Source: Ascidia mentula (taxonomy: Eukaryota > Chordata > Ascidiacea > Phlebobranchia > Ascidiidae). From it: a DNA stretch of 64,000 nt. Position numbers and translations under genes: made by a program. The first letter of the stretch is position 1. Each line of letters opens with the position of its first letter. The DNA is taken from positions 8,995,001-9,059,000 of the forward strand of contig OX387199.1 of NCBI GenBank assembly GCA_947561715.1, in the 5' to 3' direction. Positions 15,001 to 30,000 of this stretch are shown here, one piece after another. Under the pieces are notes generated by a model. It saw nothing but the letters and a program-made list of their open reading frames with translations, made no database searches and had not been told where the DNA came from.

Positions 15001-18000
15001 TTGCCAAAGGCTCGGTAGGTCAAAAGGAAGTCATCTGTGTAGGTGGAGTCTATAGTATTGTCTTCCAGCAGGTGATGTAGCAGGCTGTCGGCATTGCCCT
15101 AAAGCAGAAATTACATGTTACAAATAACACAGGCCAAAGATCAAGGTCCGACAATTGCATGATGTGCAGGTCTGCCTAGGTACCGGAGGCATCACATGGT
15201 ATATTGCAACACATACCCTAATGACAATGTTTCCTTTTTTGGTCCCGCTTTCAAATTCTCGCTTTTCTTTTACCATCACAATCTGTCCAGACTCATCTTT
15301 AATGTTCTGGATATTCTCTTGTCCTTGGTGAAGCACATCGTAATACTCTTGTTGTGCAATGCATAGAAACTGAACAAAGTGGCAAATATTAGGCAAAAAT
15401 GACTTAACATGAAGTGGTGATCTTTCAACGATGTGCGTATCCATTAATTCTAATTTCTAACACTATGCAACCTAGGTGTGCACAAAAATATTGGGAATCT
15501 ACACAAGGCACAACTTAATTAGAAAATGTGTTTATAAGTGCAACAAATTATATTGTTTTTATCCATTTCTAAACCCGCAAGTAGTAAAAAATTGCCCAAT
15601 TTGTCAGACAAATCCTATTACTTCCAGTAATACTAGTACTCTACAAACAAAACAAAAGAAAAGCTCGAACAGGGTTTTAAGAAACATACCTGACAGTCAT
15701 CACACAGGGTGTACATAACACCTTTGTGGTTCTGTGCTTGCAACGTGGCTTCGACACCGAAGCTGTCTCCCATGCTAAGCTCGGAATCAGCAGAAGCATC
15801 TTTGGTTTTGACTTGTACTTGGCCATTTATGATTACAGACCATGAATCCAGCTTGATAAAACACAGAAGATGGTTAGGATTTCTAATGAATTCTGACAGG
15901 CTTTTGAATTGATACAACAGTTTGTCATTGAAGTAAAATGTAAACAAAAGAATGTTAAATTTTAATGACATGGGGATGCTGAAGCACAATAAGAATTGAA
16001 TGCATTATTTTACTAGTGAGCATTCAATATAGATAGCAGGTAGTCAATAAAGTGATCAACCAACCAAATAGTTTTGACTGGTAATTGATGGTATAGCAAT
16101 ATATTGTATTTAAATAATTTTTAGTGAATAATTTAAAAAAAAAATTTGGTTTTTATTTTTTTGTGGTAATTCAAAGTCTAATAAAATGGAAATTTTTTTC
16201 TTTCTATTTTATCCAGCATCAAGTCCTATTTAACAGAGCAGTGACAGTTTGTCCACCCACAGCAAACAGAAATATGAGTAATTCGTCCATGTTATATATT
16301 TACCAGCTCATCATCTTTCAGCACAACTGTCCCAGCTTTTTCCACCCAGGCAAACACCATGACCTTGCAGAGTGCTCGTCTGATTGGTTCAGTCATGTTG
16401 GAAAAGGCCCGGAGGCTCTTTGTAAATTCCAGTAGAATTTCTATTCATGAATAATAGATTGTCATTATATGCAAGCAGAAGTTCAAAGGGTCAATGGGCA
16501 TACTTCTAGTGTTCTATACTTCTGTGCGCAGTATAGCATGGCACAAAATAGAGGTTCAATAAATTTTTAATCATTTTGAGGTATTTAAATAGGTTTAATA
16601 GAAATAAAAACCAAAGGCACTTACCCAGGTCATCACCATTGCGATCGGCTATATCCTTTTTAAGAACTTCAATGACAAGATCTTTGATCACAATAGAGGA
16701 AGTGGAATGCAATGAAATGGAGTCATCTTCATCAATGTCTGGTTCGTCGAGGTCTTCTTCTCCTTCCTCCTGCAAAAGTGACCCAAGTTTAACAAATGTC
16801 TGTCAAAGTTGATAACACAGAAAAGAGTTGGGTTAAGTTGGATAAAGGCAGGCAGTTGAATAGAATTGGCAACAGGAAGCATGACTGACTTTTGCGTTAT
16901 TCCTGTACCGGTGCATTGAGTAAACCAGCCCACACACAGCGGTATTACACAAGCGACTGATGTAACAATTCATTTAGTAGTAACAGCATGAAATTATGCT
17001 TATCAGTGACATTACGACAAACACAAGAAACGGAAATGTTTAAAAATTTATTGAGCACAAAATGTTGTTTATATGTTGTTAAGTTACCCACCTCTTTCGA
17101 AAAGCTTGATTGTGAAATATCATCACGCATGGCAACTTGGCCGTTAGCTCCCTTGTTCAAGTTGGTGGGCATCTGTTGGTGCATTGGGGAGCTGTGCAAA
17201 GACTGGAAAAAAAAACAAATTGTAGTTTGGCAATAAATATTCAATGTGTTAAATTTGCAGTTTGTTGCAACAGTATTACAATTTAGTACTACAATTTACC
17301 TTCATAACACAAGACACTCCTTCACTTAACTACTAACTTAGATCTAAATTTTCTCTATAATGGGTCACAATTTCCACTTACTTCAGAAGATGAAGATTCT
17401 ACTTCGATTACACTGTCTAGAGTACTCGATGCTGAATTTGAGCTGCTGTGACGAAAGGCGTGAGGTCTTGTGTTGATTCCACCGCTGTGCAAAGTCATAT
17501 CTGGGTAGTCAATCTACACAACAAACAGACTGTCTATGAAGAGTCCACGCCTACACAAAAGTGATGCATGCAATTTTACACACATGCATACGCGTATTGA
17601 GGAAAGTCCACCATGTAGGTGAGTCACAAAATTTTTTAAAATAAATTGTGTGTGGATGTTTATATCACATCACCACACAATGCAATAAAACTTTAATGCA
17701 AACAAACACATGTAATATAATAACATATTAGAAATATTTAGAAAAATAAAAAATACACATGATACTGCAACAAACATGACCTACAGCACTCAAAACTGTA
17801 TCCACCCAAAGCAGAAAGGGAATGGCTTGTATCTATTTTAAAATCTTGACAAAAAAGGAGCACAAAGTTTCTTGGGCAAACTGTGGAAGCTTAGCACTTT
17901 ATCAGATAAGAGAGAGACATCGAAGAAGTGGCATCAGCCTCAGGCATTTTATTACTGTCAAGGCTGTCATGGCGATAAGAGAGCAATGTTGTGCTCACCC

Positions 18001-21000
18001 AGTGATTGAGAACTACAAGACAAACTTCCTAATTTCTAAATGTCGAATAGATTAGAGGTATCAACTACCTTGGTCCCAACAACCACATGCAAGCATCCCT
18101 CCAACAATTAAGTACATACTAATTATGAATCATTACCCATTTTTAGAGTAATTAATAATTATGAGCTCAGGGCACTTCAGGATGATGACTTACAAAAAAT
18201 TTGTGATGACTTAAGTTGCAAATTTTTGAAGCAGTCATTACAGTAAAATAATGTACTTGATTGATCCCAATAAATGGAATCTTGCAACAGTATATTGTTG
18301 CATGAAAACGTAATACAGTGTGACACGACAGTAGCGTTGCATGCACAGGTGGTACATAAGGAAGTAACTACGGTGTGATACTCACAGCAATCATTTCCGA
18401 CGCTTCGAGGACGAGGCATTGACAACCTCTGCGCTTGGTGCCAGGAATTTGCTTACCAAAGCTGCAAAACACAAAACAGGTGGTTAGGCGGGGCCTTTAC
18501 ACAAGTCGTCGCAATTCACAAATTAATATCGTGCAGTCCCGCAGGAGAATGCCAATATGTTCGTATGAAATGAAAAATCATCGCCTCTGACACTGATATT
18601 AATTTGAACGCGATATTGAAACGTCGACGCACACGTCGCTGCACAATCGACCAACACTGATGTGATACCCAGATGTATTTCAACAAAATACTGTGAGCCA
18701 GAGGTGTGTGTAAGACAAAAACAACAAAAATGCTGAATATAAACAGAAGTAATGGCGCGCTGGGCGGTGACAAAACACCGCTTACGCACGTCTACGCATG
18801 CGCGTGTTTGTGGAACAATGGGCGCGCAACGTTGCAAGCGGTGCAAAGTGGAAGATGGTAGGCTGAAACGCGTGCGTGTGCATGTGGCGCATGTCGCGTA
18901 AACCTCTCGTCGCGTTCCGCTGCGACACTGTACGAGCCTCTACGACCGCCAACCATGTCCAACGCGGAAGAGAGAGGGAACTTCCGAATGCTGCAGCAGA
19001 GGCTCTGACTTATACAGGGTTTCGATTTCAATCCACACGACCGAGCTGCGAGCTCACATCTTTAAAACGTTACAAAACCCATGTTCCTGTCGTAGAACTC
19101 TAAACAAATTAAATCAAGAAACGTTTCCTAAAATAAACCTTGCATACTGTAAAGAAACTCAATGTGTGAAAGTCAATAAGTTTACACAGGGCTAGTCATA
19201 TTCCGCTTGCAAAACGCCCACCAAGTGTAATCAGAGACACCAAAACAGTTGCCTGCAAAAATTTTGAACCTGCGGTGCTTCACTTTAAATCAACGTAGGC
19301 GATGTCTGTTTTAAGTTCTGTGCAGTAAATTAAAGATAACAGTGTATGTAGAAATCCAGGTCGCTTGGCGTGTGCGCTCGAGTGTATTCCCATTAAGTGG
19401 GGCTTAAGTGCGGATGGTAAACACACATCAAAGTTTGAGAGACCCTCGGATGCGACACACGCCCTGTTCGTCTAAGGCTGCTCGACCGCCACTACTCCAA
19501 GATGGAAGTCTTTCAGCTGTTTTACCACGGCTGAGAAGAGGCTTTTTTAACTTTTGAGATGGTGACTTTGCTCAACTCGACTTTCGAAAATAGCTTTCAT
19601 CTCGACCAAACGGGTATTGGAAACGACTTAAAATTTAGACAATGACGAGCAACAAAAAAACACAGCTTCACGTTACACTGCACTATTTATAAGTTCTTCC
19701 GTCTCGTGCAACACTGGCTGTAGATTGTAGTTCCGTATACGAATTAAAGCTGGATACGCATCACTACCCTTCCTTCACATAGGCCGTTTTTCAGCGCCAA
19801 CGTGAAGCGCTAAAACAGTCAATAACCTTGCTGTCAATTTGCTTGTGTTGTGTTGCTGGCGTACCTGTCAAGCCAAACCCAAACCGTTGACTGAAGCGCA
19901 AGACATTCTCTGAACTTTTCTTGGGCATTAACCCAAGCCAAACACCTCCAATGACTGAACAATTACCTGAGCGATTAAGGGTTTAGCTTTCACGCTGCAT
20001 ACGGTAGCCTAGAAAAATTCTGCGAAACCAGCTTCGTATGTTTACCGCATAATTGCTTCGGCCTATAGCGAATCAGTCATTCGATTCCAGCGCTTGTCGG
20101 CCCCGCAGCAAAATAACGCGCAGTGTATAATGGCCAGAGGCGTAATGCTGGAGAGTCAGAAGTGTTTAATTGTCGTCGGCGGCCGACGACAAAGCCGAGA
20201 TACTCCAGTTGTGCCAGAAAGATCCATCTTACCGATGATGGGCCTTGAATGCAACGGTGCATGAGGGTAATTGAATTACAGCCCCGGCTTTCGCGATGAT
20301 AGAGTTTTGATACCGTAAAGTACTGTGCGTCTACTTTGTATTAAGCTTGGAGTAGCTGTTCTCATGCAGAATATCTTACTGATGGTTGAAATAATTTCAA
20401 ATTTTCCAACTTTTGGACACACAATTAGTAACTTCAATTAATGCTACCGTAGTCATCGCACATTACGCTCACCCTCGTGTATAACATGGAACTTATATTG
20501 CTACACTGCGCGACGCCCTTTGCCAAACACAGTGTTGGTAACAATTAATGTACGACAAGGGCACTGCGCTACAGTAGCGTAAAACAAAAACAAACAAACT
20601 GCACATTAACATCGATCTAAGTACGCCGTTTCCACAAACAGGAAGGCTGAGGGAGATGATGACTAACTCGTGACCTGTAACCGGTGACTTGCAACACGCG
20701 CAATGATGGCATAACCTTAACCTGGACGGCGAACTATAAATGAAGATATACAATGTGCCCCTGCTGAGGCTAGGCGCTCTCAAAGCAATTAACTGCGTCA
20801 CAACATAGAAGTACAGAGTATGAACGTTCAATGAACGATAGGTTAAGGACACACGCGGTTGTTCCGAGTATCGGAAAAGGCCAAGGGCATGAAGGTTTGA
20901 AACCGTAACTACGCCATAGGAGCAAAAGATTTACGACTTTCGCGTGTCGACGTTACACTGCTTTAAGTTGTGATGCGCCAGAGTTACGCGTCACGTGACA

Positions 21001-24000
21001 CCGAAAACCAGGCGATTACGTCAGAGATTACACTCCCCACATAAGATATGTGACGAATACATTCCTGGCGCGCATTTGGATGCCGTTACGCCGCGCAATT
21101 CCTTGCCAGCAGGGTGGTAAGCTGGCGTAATAACACATCAAAAGGGGGATGGAAATGGAAAAAATCACCACTGCCGAATACAAAACTACTTCAGCAATAT
21201 GTTGCGAGGTTGGGTTTGGTGTAAAAAAATCATTTACATACTTATGTACAGAAAACTCTCATAACCATAGAAAACTGTTCAATTATTTTAAAAGCTACTT
21301 GTTTTGGCGAAACTTAAGGATTCGAACGCGGCGAAAGTTGATGATTTGAATACAATTCCACCCACGTTTCTTGTTGCTCATCAAAACTTCCTTAAGTCTG
21401 ACTTACGTGTCTTCGGGCGCGATAAGATGCCCTATCTTAACGAGGCAAAACATAGCAACATAAAATTCGCAAGCCATCGTTCAGAACGCTCAGGCCGCAG
21501 GTAAATGGGTTTGGGAACCGCGGAGAGTTGGTATTCACTTCCCGGGTAAAATGAGCTTATCGAGATCGCTGTCAATCACAGCTCCATAGGTGTACGGTTA
21601 CGCGGCGCACGGCGCTAGTCAACACTTTCTTTTTTCTATATTTCTACTTGGAATTGGACACGGTAATGAGCGCTTGATAAGATTTGGTAGTGGGTAGTCA
21701 GTCAGTTAGAAAAAATACTTTAGAAACCCTTTAGCATGACTCACTTCGCTTTGAAAAAGGCACAGAAACGCCACAAATAATTTTAACCTGATGATGTGCA
21801 AGCTGAAACAATTGTATTTTTAAAACTGAGTTTCCGCGAAAGTATATCACCAATTTAGAAAGTCAAATCCAAAACCTCATATCCCCGATTCACAAGTATA
21901 GTAACACTGGTGGTTCGTAGCAGCAGCGCGAAACTGCTGAAGAAAAACACTCATTTATTTGCCTGACAATAACAGAGGTTCTGAACGAACTTTCATCGTT
22001 ATCCGCTGCTTGTTTCTGACATCACCATTCCAACATTCCGAACTAACAACAGTACATAGTTTGCCACTGGAAACCCACGCACTACACAGCATTTGGCCTA
22101 AGGCGACTGTGTTTTCTTCAAGGTCTCGCCACTTAATTTTCACACTTCGCACTTCAGATATCGGTATTAAAGCTCATTACCCAAACGTTGAAAACAACCG
22201 TTGAGAGCATGGCTACACGGCACGCTTGTTTGCATTCCACGTCCAAGAGGCCGCAGTCTTAACGAGCTGTGGCACGCAATACGGAACGAGCTTTAACATT
22301 CTGACAACACTGCAAGACACAGACAGAACAAGGAATTTCACGGCGACGAAGACCCGCAAAGGGCGAAAAAATCGGCTTCAGACTCGCGTGATGGGAAAAA
22401 ATCGCGGGCAGGGTTCGCGCCCCAGGGAGTGAGGCGCGCGAGACTCCACCAAAGAAGTCTTGTGAATCTTTCTAGGTGAGGCGTCGCGCTTGGCTGGGTT
22501 TGAGGCGTTTGGCGCCGGAGCGTGCTGTTTTCTTAAGAGACCGTGAATAATGTGGCGGCTCGCGCCCAATGGGAGAGGCGTTTCTCGAGCTGCAGGAGGA
22601 ATTTTTTATGCGAGAGAAGTTTTTTTAGGTATCGCAGTTTACTTCCTACTGCAAGTTTTTTTGAAAAGTCGCAACTTCCTTACGTTTAGCTGTCAAAAGC
22701 AATCAATTTCATCGTTGCGGTCATTGGCGTGGACTCGTGTGGAGTAGGAAGGCCAACGAGCAGCCCTTGTTTTGAAACTACACAAGTTAACTAAACATAA
22801 ATATCATATACATCACATTTATTTCGCTCAGAAGAAACGAAGTCGAATTTGGAGGATTAAAAACCTGCAACTACCGAGAAACGCTTTTTCAAATCTTTTC
22901 GTCGAAACCTAAACCTTCTTTTAGTAGTTTCTATAGACGCGAAAAGCGATGGGTGAATTGCACACCCAGGGTTAAGTGATTTTGTCGTAACTATAAATAA
23001 CTTGAAGCAATCCCTTTATCGACTCGTGCTATAAAAGAGTGCGACTTTCGACTGACCTTGATTCCAGGGCGTTTTTCATCATCAGAAATTGTTCTTTCGA
23101 TTGGATGGAAAACAATGCGACGAGCTGCGTTGGGCAACGAAATGCAACCGCGCTCTGCTATTCGGGTGCGCTCTGCTACACAGTTACAACTCGCAAACTT
23201 AATATTTATAAACGCGTTGCATCTAAATACAATGATACAAAACGAATGATTTTTGTAATGACGGCACCACATTTTAACTGAACGACTCACTCGCAAATCC
23301 CCCATGCAAAAGTGTTGAAACTTTTGCTTTGCTATGCGCAGTTCAGAGCTACGTGTTCTTTATCAGCCAACGCAAAATCGCTACAACGCAGGTCAGTCCG
23401 TATATATTCAGAACGCCCGTACAACCTACACCGAACAATGTAATATTTTATCACTCTGCATTTGCGCCCCTAAAATTTCTCCAAACCTTCTGTGAGGCTC
23501 GTCTGCGGCCATCGGACTAACCAGAGAAACGCACGTGGATGTTGGTTTATGAAGCCAAAATGCGGAAGTTGGCTATGACGTAGCAGGTCAAACGGGCGCT
23601 CTCGATCTAACGCTTATAAATAGAAGCGCAGTGCCATTGTTAACTCGCGAGAATGAAAATTACGTAATTTTTTTTAATGAGTCGGTCTAATACTTAGGGG
23701 CGTTTTCTATATGTAAATGAAACCGGGAAATTCCAATTCGAAACAGCAACGCCAAGGTGGTGCGTGGTTACCGAAAACAATGCAGTATCCAAATACGGGC
23801 ATATATTTCTGTAAAAACGCCTTTTTCTTCGTAACTGCATCCATTCTTGTCGCATACCATTGGAAGAGTCAAGGTAGCATTTCCGTCTCTTTTGTGACGT
23901 TTTGTTTTGAAAATTACTTGCTAAAGTTCTGAATATATTCTTTTCCTGAGTGCTAAATGCGAAACCATCTATAAGGAACACAATAATCCAGCTTACTATC

Positions 24001-27000
24001 CATAAAGCTCAGCTCCACTCGATACACCTGGCAAAACTGGTATAAATTTCGCTTACATATCCATGAAGAAATTACACGTCTACGAGCAACCTTGTTTCAA
24101 GATATTTGTCACGAATTCTTGACACGCCCGCAAGCCAAACATAAGAAAACTCCTCAAACATACACCCAGTGCGAATTGAGACACCAACCTCGCTCAGCTA
24201 GCCACTGTAGTGTTTCCCGGGTCACAGCTTGGACATATAAGGACGCGATCCGCCTTTGACACGCGACTTACTCGCGAACTGTTATTGCTCCGCAGCGAAC
24301 TTTGGACACGAGAACGAAGTATTCAGCTTTACCTTTCTGACCAACTAAACAGGAACGGAACGTCACGGGTTTGAAAGATTCTATTGGTCTGGCTGTCATT
24401 TGCTCATACCTTCCATCTGCTAGTATCTAGTCAAATATATGCAAAAAAACAGGTGGAAGCGCTGGCGGCCGTTTTTTTATATCCACTGAATGATGCCAAT
24501 TTGATGAAGTTTCGTTTTCAAGGAGAATAGATGTTTAACCGCGGCAATGTCAGTCGAAACAACGGCCATGAAAGCAGCAATTACCGGGGAATCGACAATT
24601 ATCAAATCGTTCACAAATCCCGGAAATAAAACCAATGACAATTTGCGTACAGCCATAAGTTTTGCGATTCGGCTGCCAGAAACATGCAGACACAATAAGC
24701 TGCACCGCACGCGCGTGACGGGGGTTAACCCGCACCCTTCATTAAAGCAATGCGGACAGGCAACGTGAAAGTCGTGGTTTGTACTGTTTGCTAATGAGCC
24801 GTAGTTGACCCTGCAATGCGCCTATGCGACCTGATCAGTCTTTCCGCTACGACAGAAATAACCCCCACAATGTTTGTTTTTTTATGACCAAAACATGCAG
24901 GGGATGCACGTGGTACGTAATATAGATTTAATTATAGTAGTATCACTGGAGGGTGACGTAGAAGATTAAATTGCAAAACGCACTGCTTTTCATATATATT
25001 GCAAATAAATTGGTAATGATACTCACATTTTTTCATTGTTAAGATTACGATCGATTTGGGGTCTTAACAAGTTGTCGCAAAGTCAACACGAGCAATATCC
25101 AAAGTTCGGAGCACAGACAGTAGTGAAACGTAACGTTTTCGTAAACACGCCGATCACCACAAAACCTGTTAAATTTCGACCAACACGAGAAACAAACACG
25201 CGAAAGCGTAACAACAATTGCTGTAAGATCTCGGCCAATCAATCACGAAACGAGTGAGTGAAGATTATGTGCACAGCACGTTTGCTTGTCGCGGCACCAA
25301 TCGGAAACCGTGAACTTGTTTTCGTTCGTTCGAGATCGCAGACACCGTCAACCTCTCGGGTTTTGCGGTCGAAGGTTTTCAGCCTCACAGTTTTTCCGAT
25401 TTCGCTCGAGCACCGGTTCGGTGTTGTGCGGTGACGCGGGTTCGCGAGATACTGAAGTACTTGTTTAGTCATATTGGCGGCTTTTACATGAGTAAACCTC
25501 GCCTTGGACGGCACGGTTTAAGTTTGTGGGCAAGAGTTGAGAAAGGGACAGGGACTGAACTGCCCGCCCCTCAATGGTGATGATAAATAAGAGTTTACAA
25601 GTTTACGTAATCGTACAGTACATTTTTATTGATTGCGATTTTCCTCAGTATACGGAATGACAGCCCGGGCAAACGAGCCACACAATGACCTCGCTGTTGC
25701 AAAAAGGCAAGACCAATCACAGTATTTATATTCATGCGTAACCTTATTATTACGCCGCTCATGTTACTATAACTGCCAAAAGCGTAACATTTAAAACCAC
25801 TAAATATACCACGTCGGGCATTGGTGGAGGCAAAGACCAACGTCAATAGACCGCACAGCCCTGCAAATAAGCAGACGAAACAAGAGTACCTATCAGTATT
25901 TTACGATTGTTTTTTTCTTCAACTGTCACTTGATTGTACGCCATATTCCACAATATATTCTGTGACTTGTCAATCATTTTGCGTGAATGGTGCAGTACTA
26001 CAGTACAATGACCCAGGTGTACGAGTGCACCGAGGAAGCAACTGTCATTCACATTACAACATGGCCGGGGCATTTTCAGGCTGATGGATCACAAACAGGA
26101 GGAGGCATGGAAAACGGCTTGCTGCCTTTTCCGGAGCGATCGAGTTCGTCGTGTTTAGTGAGCACGAGGGCGAGAAAGCGAAGAAAATCAACAAAGGTCG
26201 TGTTTGTTGGTCCGATGTATTTTCTCAGATTTGATGCGTTCATTCCTATAAACCTCAGAACACCTATTTCTCAGATTAAATGCGTTCATTCCTATAAACC
26301 ATACATGAATCTGTGGTACAATAGTTTGCCAGCATTCAAAGGGCAACAGGTACAAAAAAAGCAATCGAAAGCTTTCGCCTGCAAAAACGAAAGCTGACCT
26401 TGAACAATATCGAGAGTACCGTTAGTCTATATTAGATTTCATTTCTGTTGAGCGCAGTTGTGAAATGGAAACCAACAAAAACGAAACCACAGACGGACGA
26501 AACTTTTGTACACAAATCGAAACTCATAGTATTTCAATCCTGCAACTTTTAATCGAGCTCCCGAAAGTCACGAGCCCAAATTAACCCCATGCAGTTTTTT
26601 GACGCATTCCCTTTTTCCATACTACATCATAGGCTAGTTTCGGTAACGGTGTTTAGTGGCTGTGGAAACGGCGACGAGGTATTCCAAAAACGCAAAAAAA
26701 AAATAATTGACATTTCCTTTTTATATTTTGCCACGTTTTGCATGCAAACCCTTGTTTAGATTACATAAAAACGGTACATTGCATCGGTCTTCCTGACATA
26801 TGGGCCGGATTTTGGGCAAAAACGTAAAGGGAACAAACAAATTGACGCTTCCTGCCAGTGTATCGCATGGGTATGCCTGAATAGAGCAAATAAGGGTGGA
26901 CCTATTCATGATTTGTGTTTATTGAACATTTCATGGGAACATCCGAAAATAACCACAAGAAACGAACAGGAAAAATAAAAGCTACCCTGTTATATAAGGA

Positions 27001-30000
27001 CATCCAAAACGCAGAATCACTTTTCTACCGTACACCTTTTTATTTATTACCTTACAATGCGTCTGCTTAATATCAATCGCCGTGTTGAATAAATGTTCGA
27101 TTTTGGCGTTTCTCAATGGTTTGGACCGCGAAATTGAAAGTGTTTTTGCAGCTGCCTTCCCAACCCAGTTGATATTTAAGTGTTTGGTTGAACATTTTGA
27201 ATTTACGTCATTTTCGCAAATCACCGGTAGAATGTTTAGTCAGTGAGAAATGCAAACATACTCAGGATGTGATTAGCCGGGTTTGTTTCAAAATCGTGTA
27301 TTGAATCAAACACGTTGCAGTATAGAATGCTGAGAGTAGCAGCGATCGCACTTCTTTCCCGCTGTTCCGAACACCAGCGACAGGACACAAAAAATCTATT
27401 GTGTACACAAGGCGCTTCCCAAAATTAGCGCTCTTCAGCCATTTCAGCTCACGTTAAACGTGCGCACAAGCTGAAGGATCAATACAGATGACGGTAACAA
27501 CAATTAAGCGTGGAGCGCAACGATACACGAAGAACAGAAACGGGTTGAAACGAGCGGAAATATCGGGCATGAAGTTATATTTAGTTAGAAGTAGTAAGTA
27601 CAGCAAAGAAACTAATGCCGTACAAGGAGTTAAGGTCGTGAACAAATGAGGTCTGTAAACAACACGTATTGTTAATGGGAGCTTTATCAGTTTTCGGAAC
27701 ACATTTAACGACAATTAAACCTATCGTAAAACCAAATTAAAAACCTGCTTCTCGATCTAGCCCAGCAGACGACAACAAGAAACATAATATTTACGTGAGG
27801 TTTTTAAAGGTAACTATGCCCTGATGGCACCCAATTGTAGGGATGTACCGATTCCTCCGAATGGTTAACGCATATTTGAGTATTCGGCCGAATCCTTTAC
27901 CCACATTTCAATACATCTTCTTTTGCGTCTTATCAAAGCGAACCAAAGGGTCTATATACATTGAGCAGACGCAGTAAAACAAATTGCAACTGTTGCAGTG
28001 AACTATTTGGCGGGGACTCAATCACGGCCAAGTGTTCGAAACGTTCTTGTCGTCTCTTTGGCGCCCACGTGCGATTATTTCCGTTGCTAATATCGAATTT
28101 CCTGCGGCCAAAGATAAGTTCGTCAGTTCAATTGATTGCTTTACACTTCCATTGCCGTAGGACGTAACACAACATATTGCAGTTAACTCTCCACGACAAA
28201 CTGCACAAACGCACTTAATAATCACTTTAACTCGGCGCTTTACACGTATTTCAATTATTACAAAAAAGCTTGAGATGAAGCTAATCGGAAATTGCAAGCT
28301 CTGATAACGAGCAACAAATTGGAAACAACCCAAACGACCAATCAATGTCTCCTCGCAATACCACAGAAGCAGCTGGACAACGACTTGGAATAAAGAACCG
28401 TCTACCGAGGCGGTTCTTGAACTAGAGTCGACGGAATTAAATTACGGTAGCTATCCATCACATCTTTAAATATCACGGGCAAAGCAACAAACTTTGTTTG
28501 AAACAAAAGAAAAAAACTTTTCTTTAGACAACAGTCGAGACTGACAGGCGCACGTTGATGAGCACGCCGCCACACACAAAAACAGGATTACAAGCAAATC
28601 GCCGATCAGCGATTGCTCGATAAATCCCAATGAAGGAAATATCGGTAGCTCAGGCTGCTTACCGTGACTCGAAACAGCAACACAACAAAGCTGACAGTAG
28701 ATAAACAACTGGTCATGCCTCGAAATTTGAGGTGACGATTTGAGATCGGCAACCAAAGGTTATAGTAAACTTCACGAGCTTTCAGCGGCAATAAAATACT
28801 GTCCAAGTGAACGTCAATATGAATTATTTATACAGGCTTATAGGTTTGGCTTACAACATTGAAGCGTCGCTTCATACCATGAGGAAAGTAAGGGCACTTA
28901 CACTTGGTATTCTTGTGGACGTTTTTGAGCTACAAATTTATGGAACCTACAAAACACCAAGACCGTGCTACTTCTAAAAACTGGTTGGGATGTAAAAACA
29001 TTAATTAAAATTACAAAAAACAAACATCAAATACAGTATAATGGTATGAATGACCAACTAATTTCAAACCAAAACAAAGCAACCAAGAACTTTAGGAAAG
29101 AAGTGGTTACATAGAATATTGGGGATAGAAAGGGCCGGTTTTAGGCCGTAAGTATAATCACCACAACGTGTTTGGGTGCCCAGCTAAAATCACCCACACT
29201 ACTGATATTTCGACACAACATTTCAAGGTTAAGATTTCCAAAATACGCACGCACTGAGAAATCAGTTACTTTCAAACAGGACTTGATTCTGTGATAATGC
29301 TCATGCGGATCACAAGCAGTAGAGAATCAAAGTGAATATCCTGTCGAGTACTATACAATAAGTTGTTGTAATTGGCTCAAGTAGGGTTCAATTTTGTTAA
29401 GTGCCGTTCACTTGGAAACCAACACAACGTAACCGCGGAGGTGCTGTGGTTTGGCCGACGTCAAATCTTTATACAATACTACCTATTAGCACTAGTTAGT
29501 TTGACTTGTCTTTGAGAACCCACCTGAAAAGGCATGTGTTAGGTACGCTCTTGATATTGCCGGACAAACAATACGTGCTGCAATTATGAAGGAAACATAG
29601 TAAGGACAAATCGCCATTGGTGTTTGTTTTACAATTACGCGTGGAGTATTCAGCTATGTTCTCCGGAATAGATTCAAAACGCTTGTTTTCGTCAACATAA
29701 GTCAAAGACTTGTGAAATGCTAGTAGCGGAAAAACGCTTTGCATATATACCTTGTCGTTACAGAAAGTTGTTAAGTCTATCAATACTGTGTTAACCCAAT
29801 TTTGGAGAATGCATGCAGCTGCAGCAGCCAAAACGTGTTGCCAGCAAACACGCCGCCACAGGGCATGCTTACAAAAAGAACCCACGCTGCTTAGCCAACT
29901 AAAGGGGCAGGCAGAAGTCAGCCCAGCTAACTCGAGACCCACAGCGAAAGGCAAAATTACAAACGGTTCCCAACACGCGGACGGGCGAGAGAGTGTAATA

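Noticed and set aside
25987-26397. 136-codon plus-strand open frame in the large intron
   Set aside because: No recognisable domain, no start context or splice sites, and it runs through the 34-bp direct repeat; treated as chance.
27838-27900. Possible hAT terminus (TAGGGATGTACCGATTCC)
   Set aside because: Resembles known hAT ends but no partner terminus or duplication was found in the intron.
29496-29954. 152-codon minus-strand open frame in the large intron
   Set aside because: Low similarity to anything known and composition like the surrounding noncoding block.
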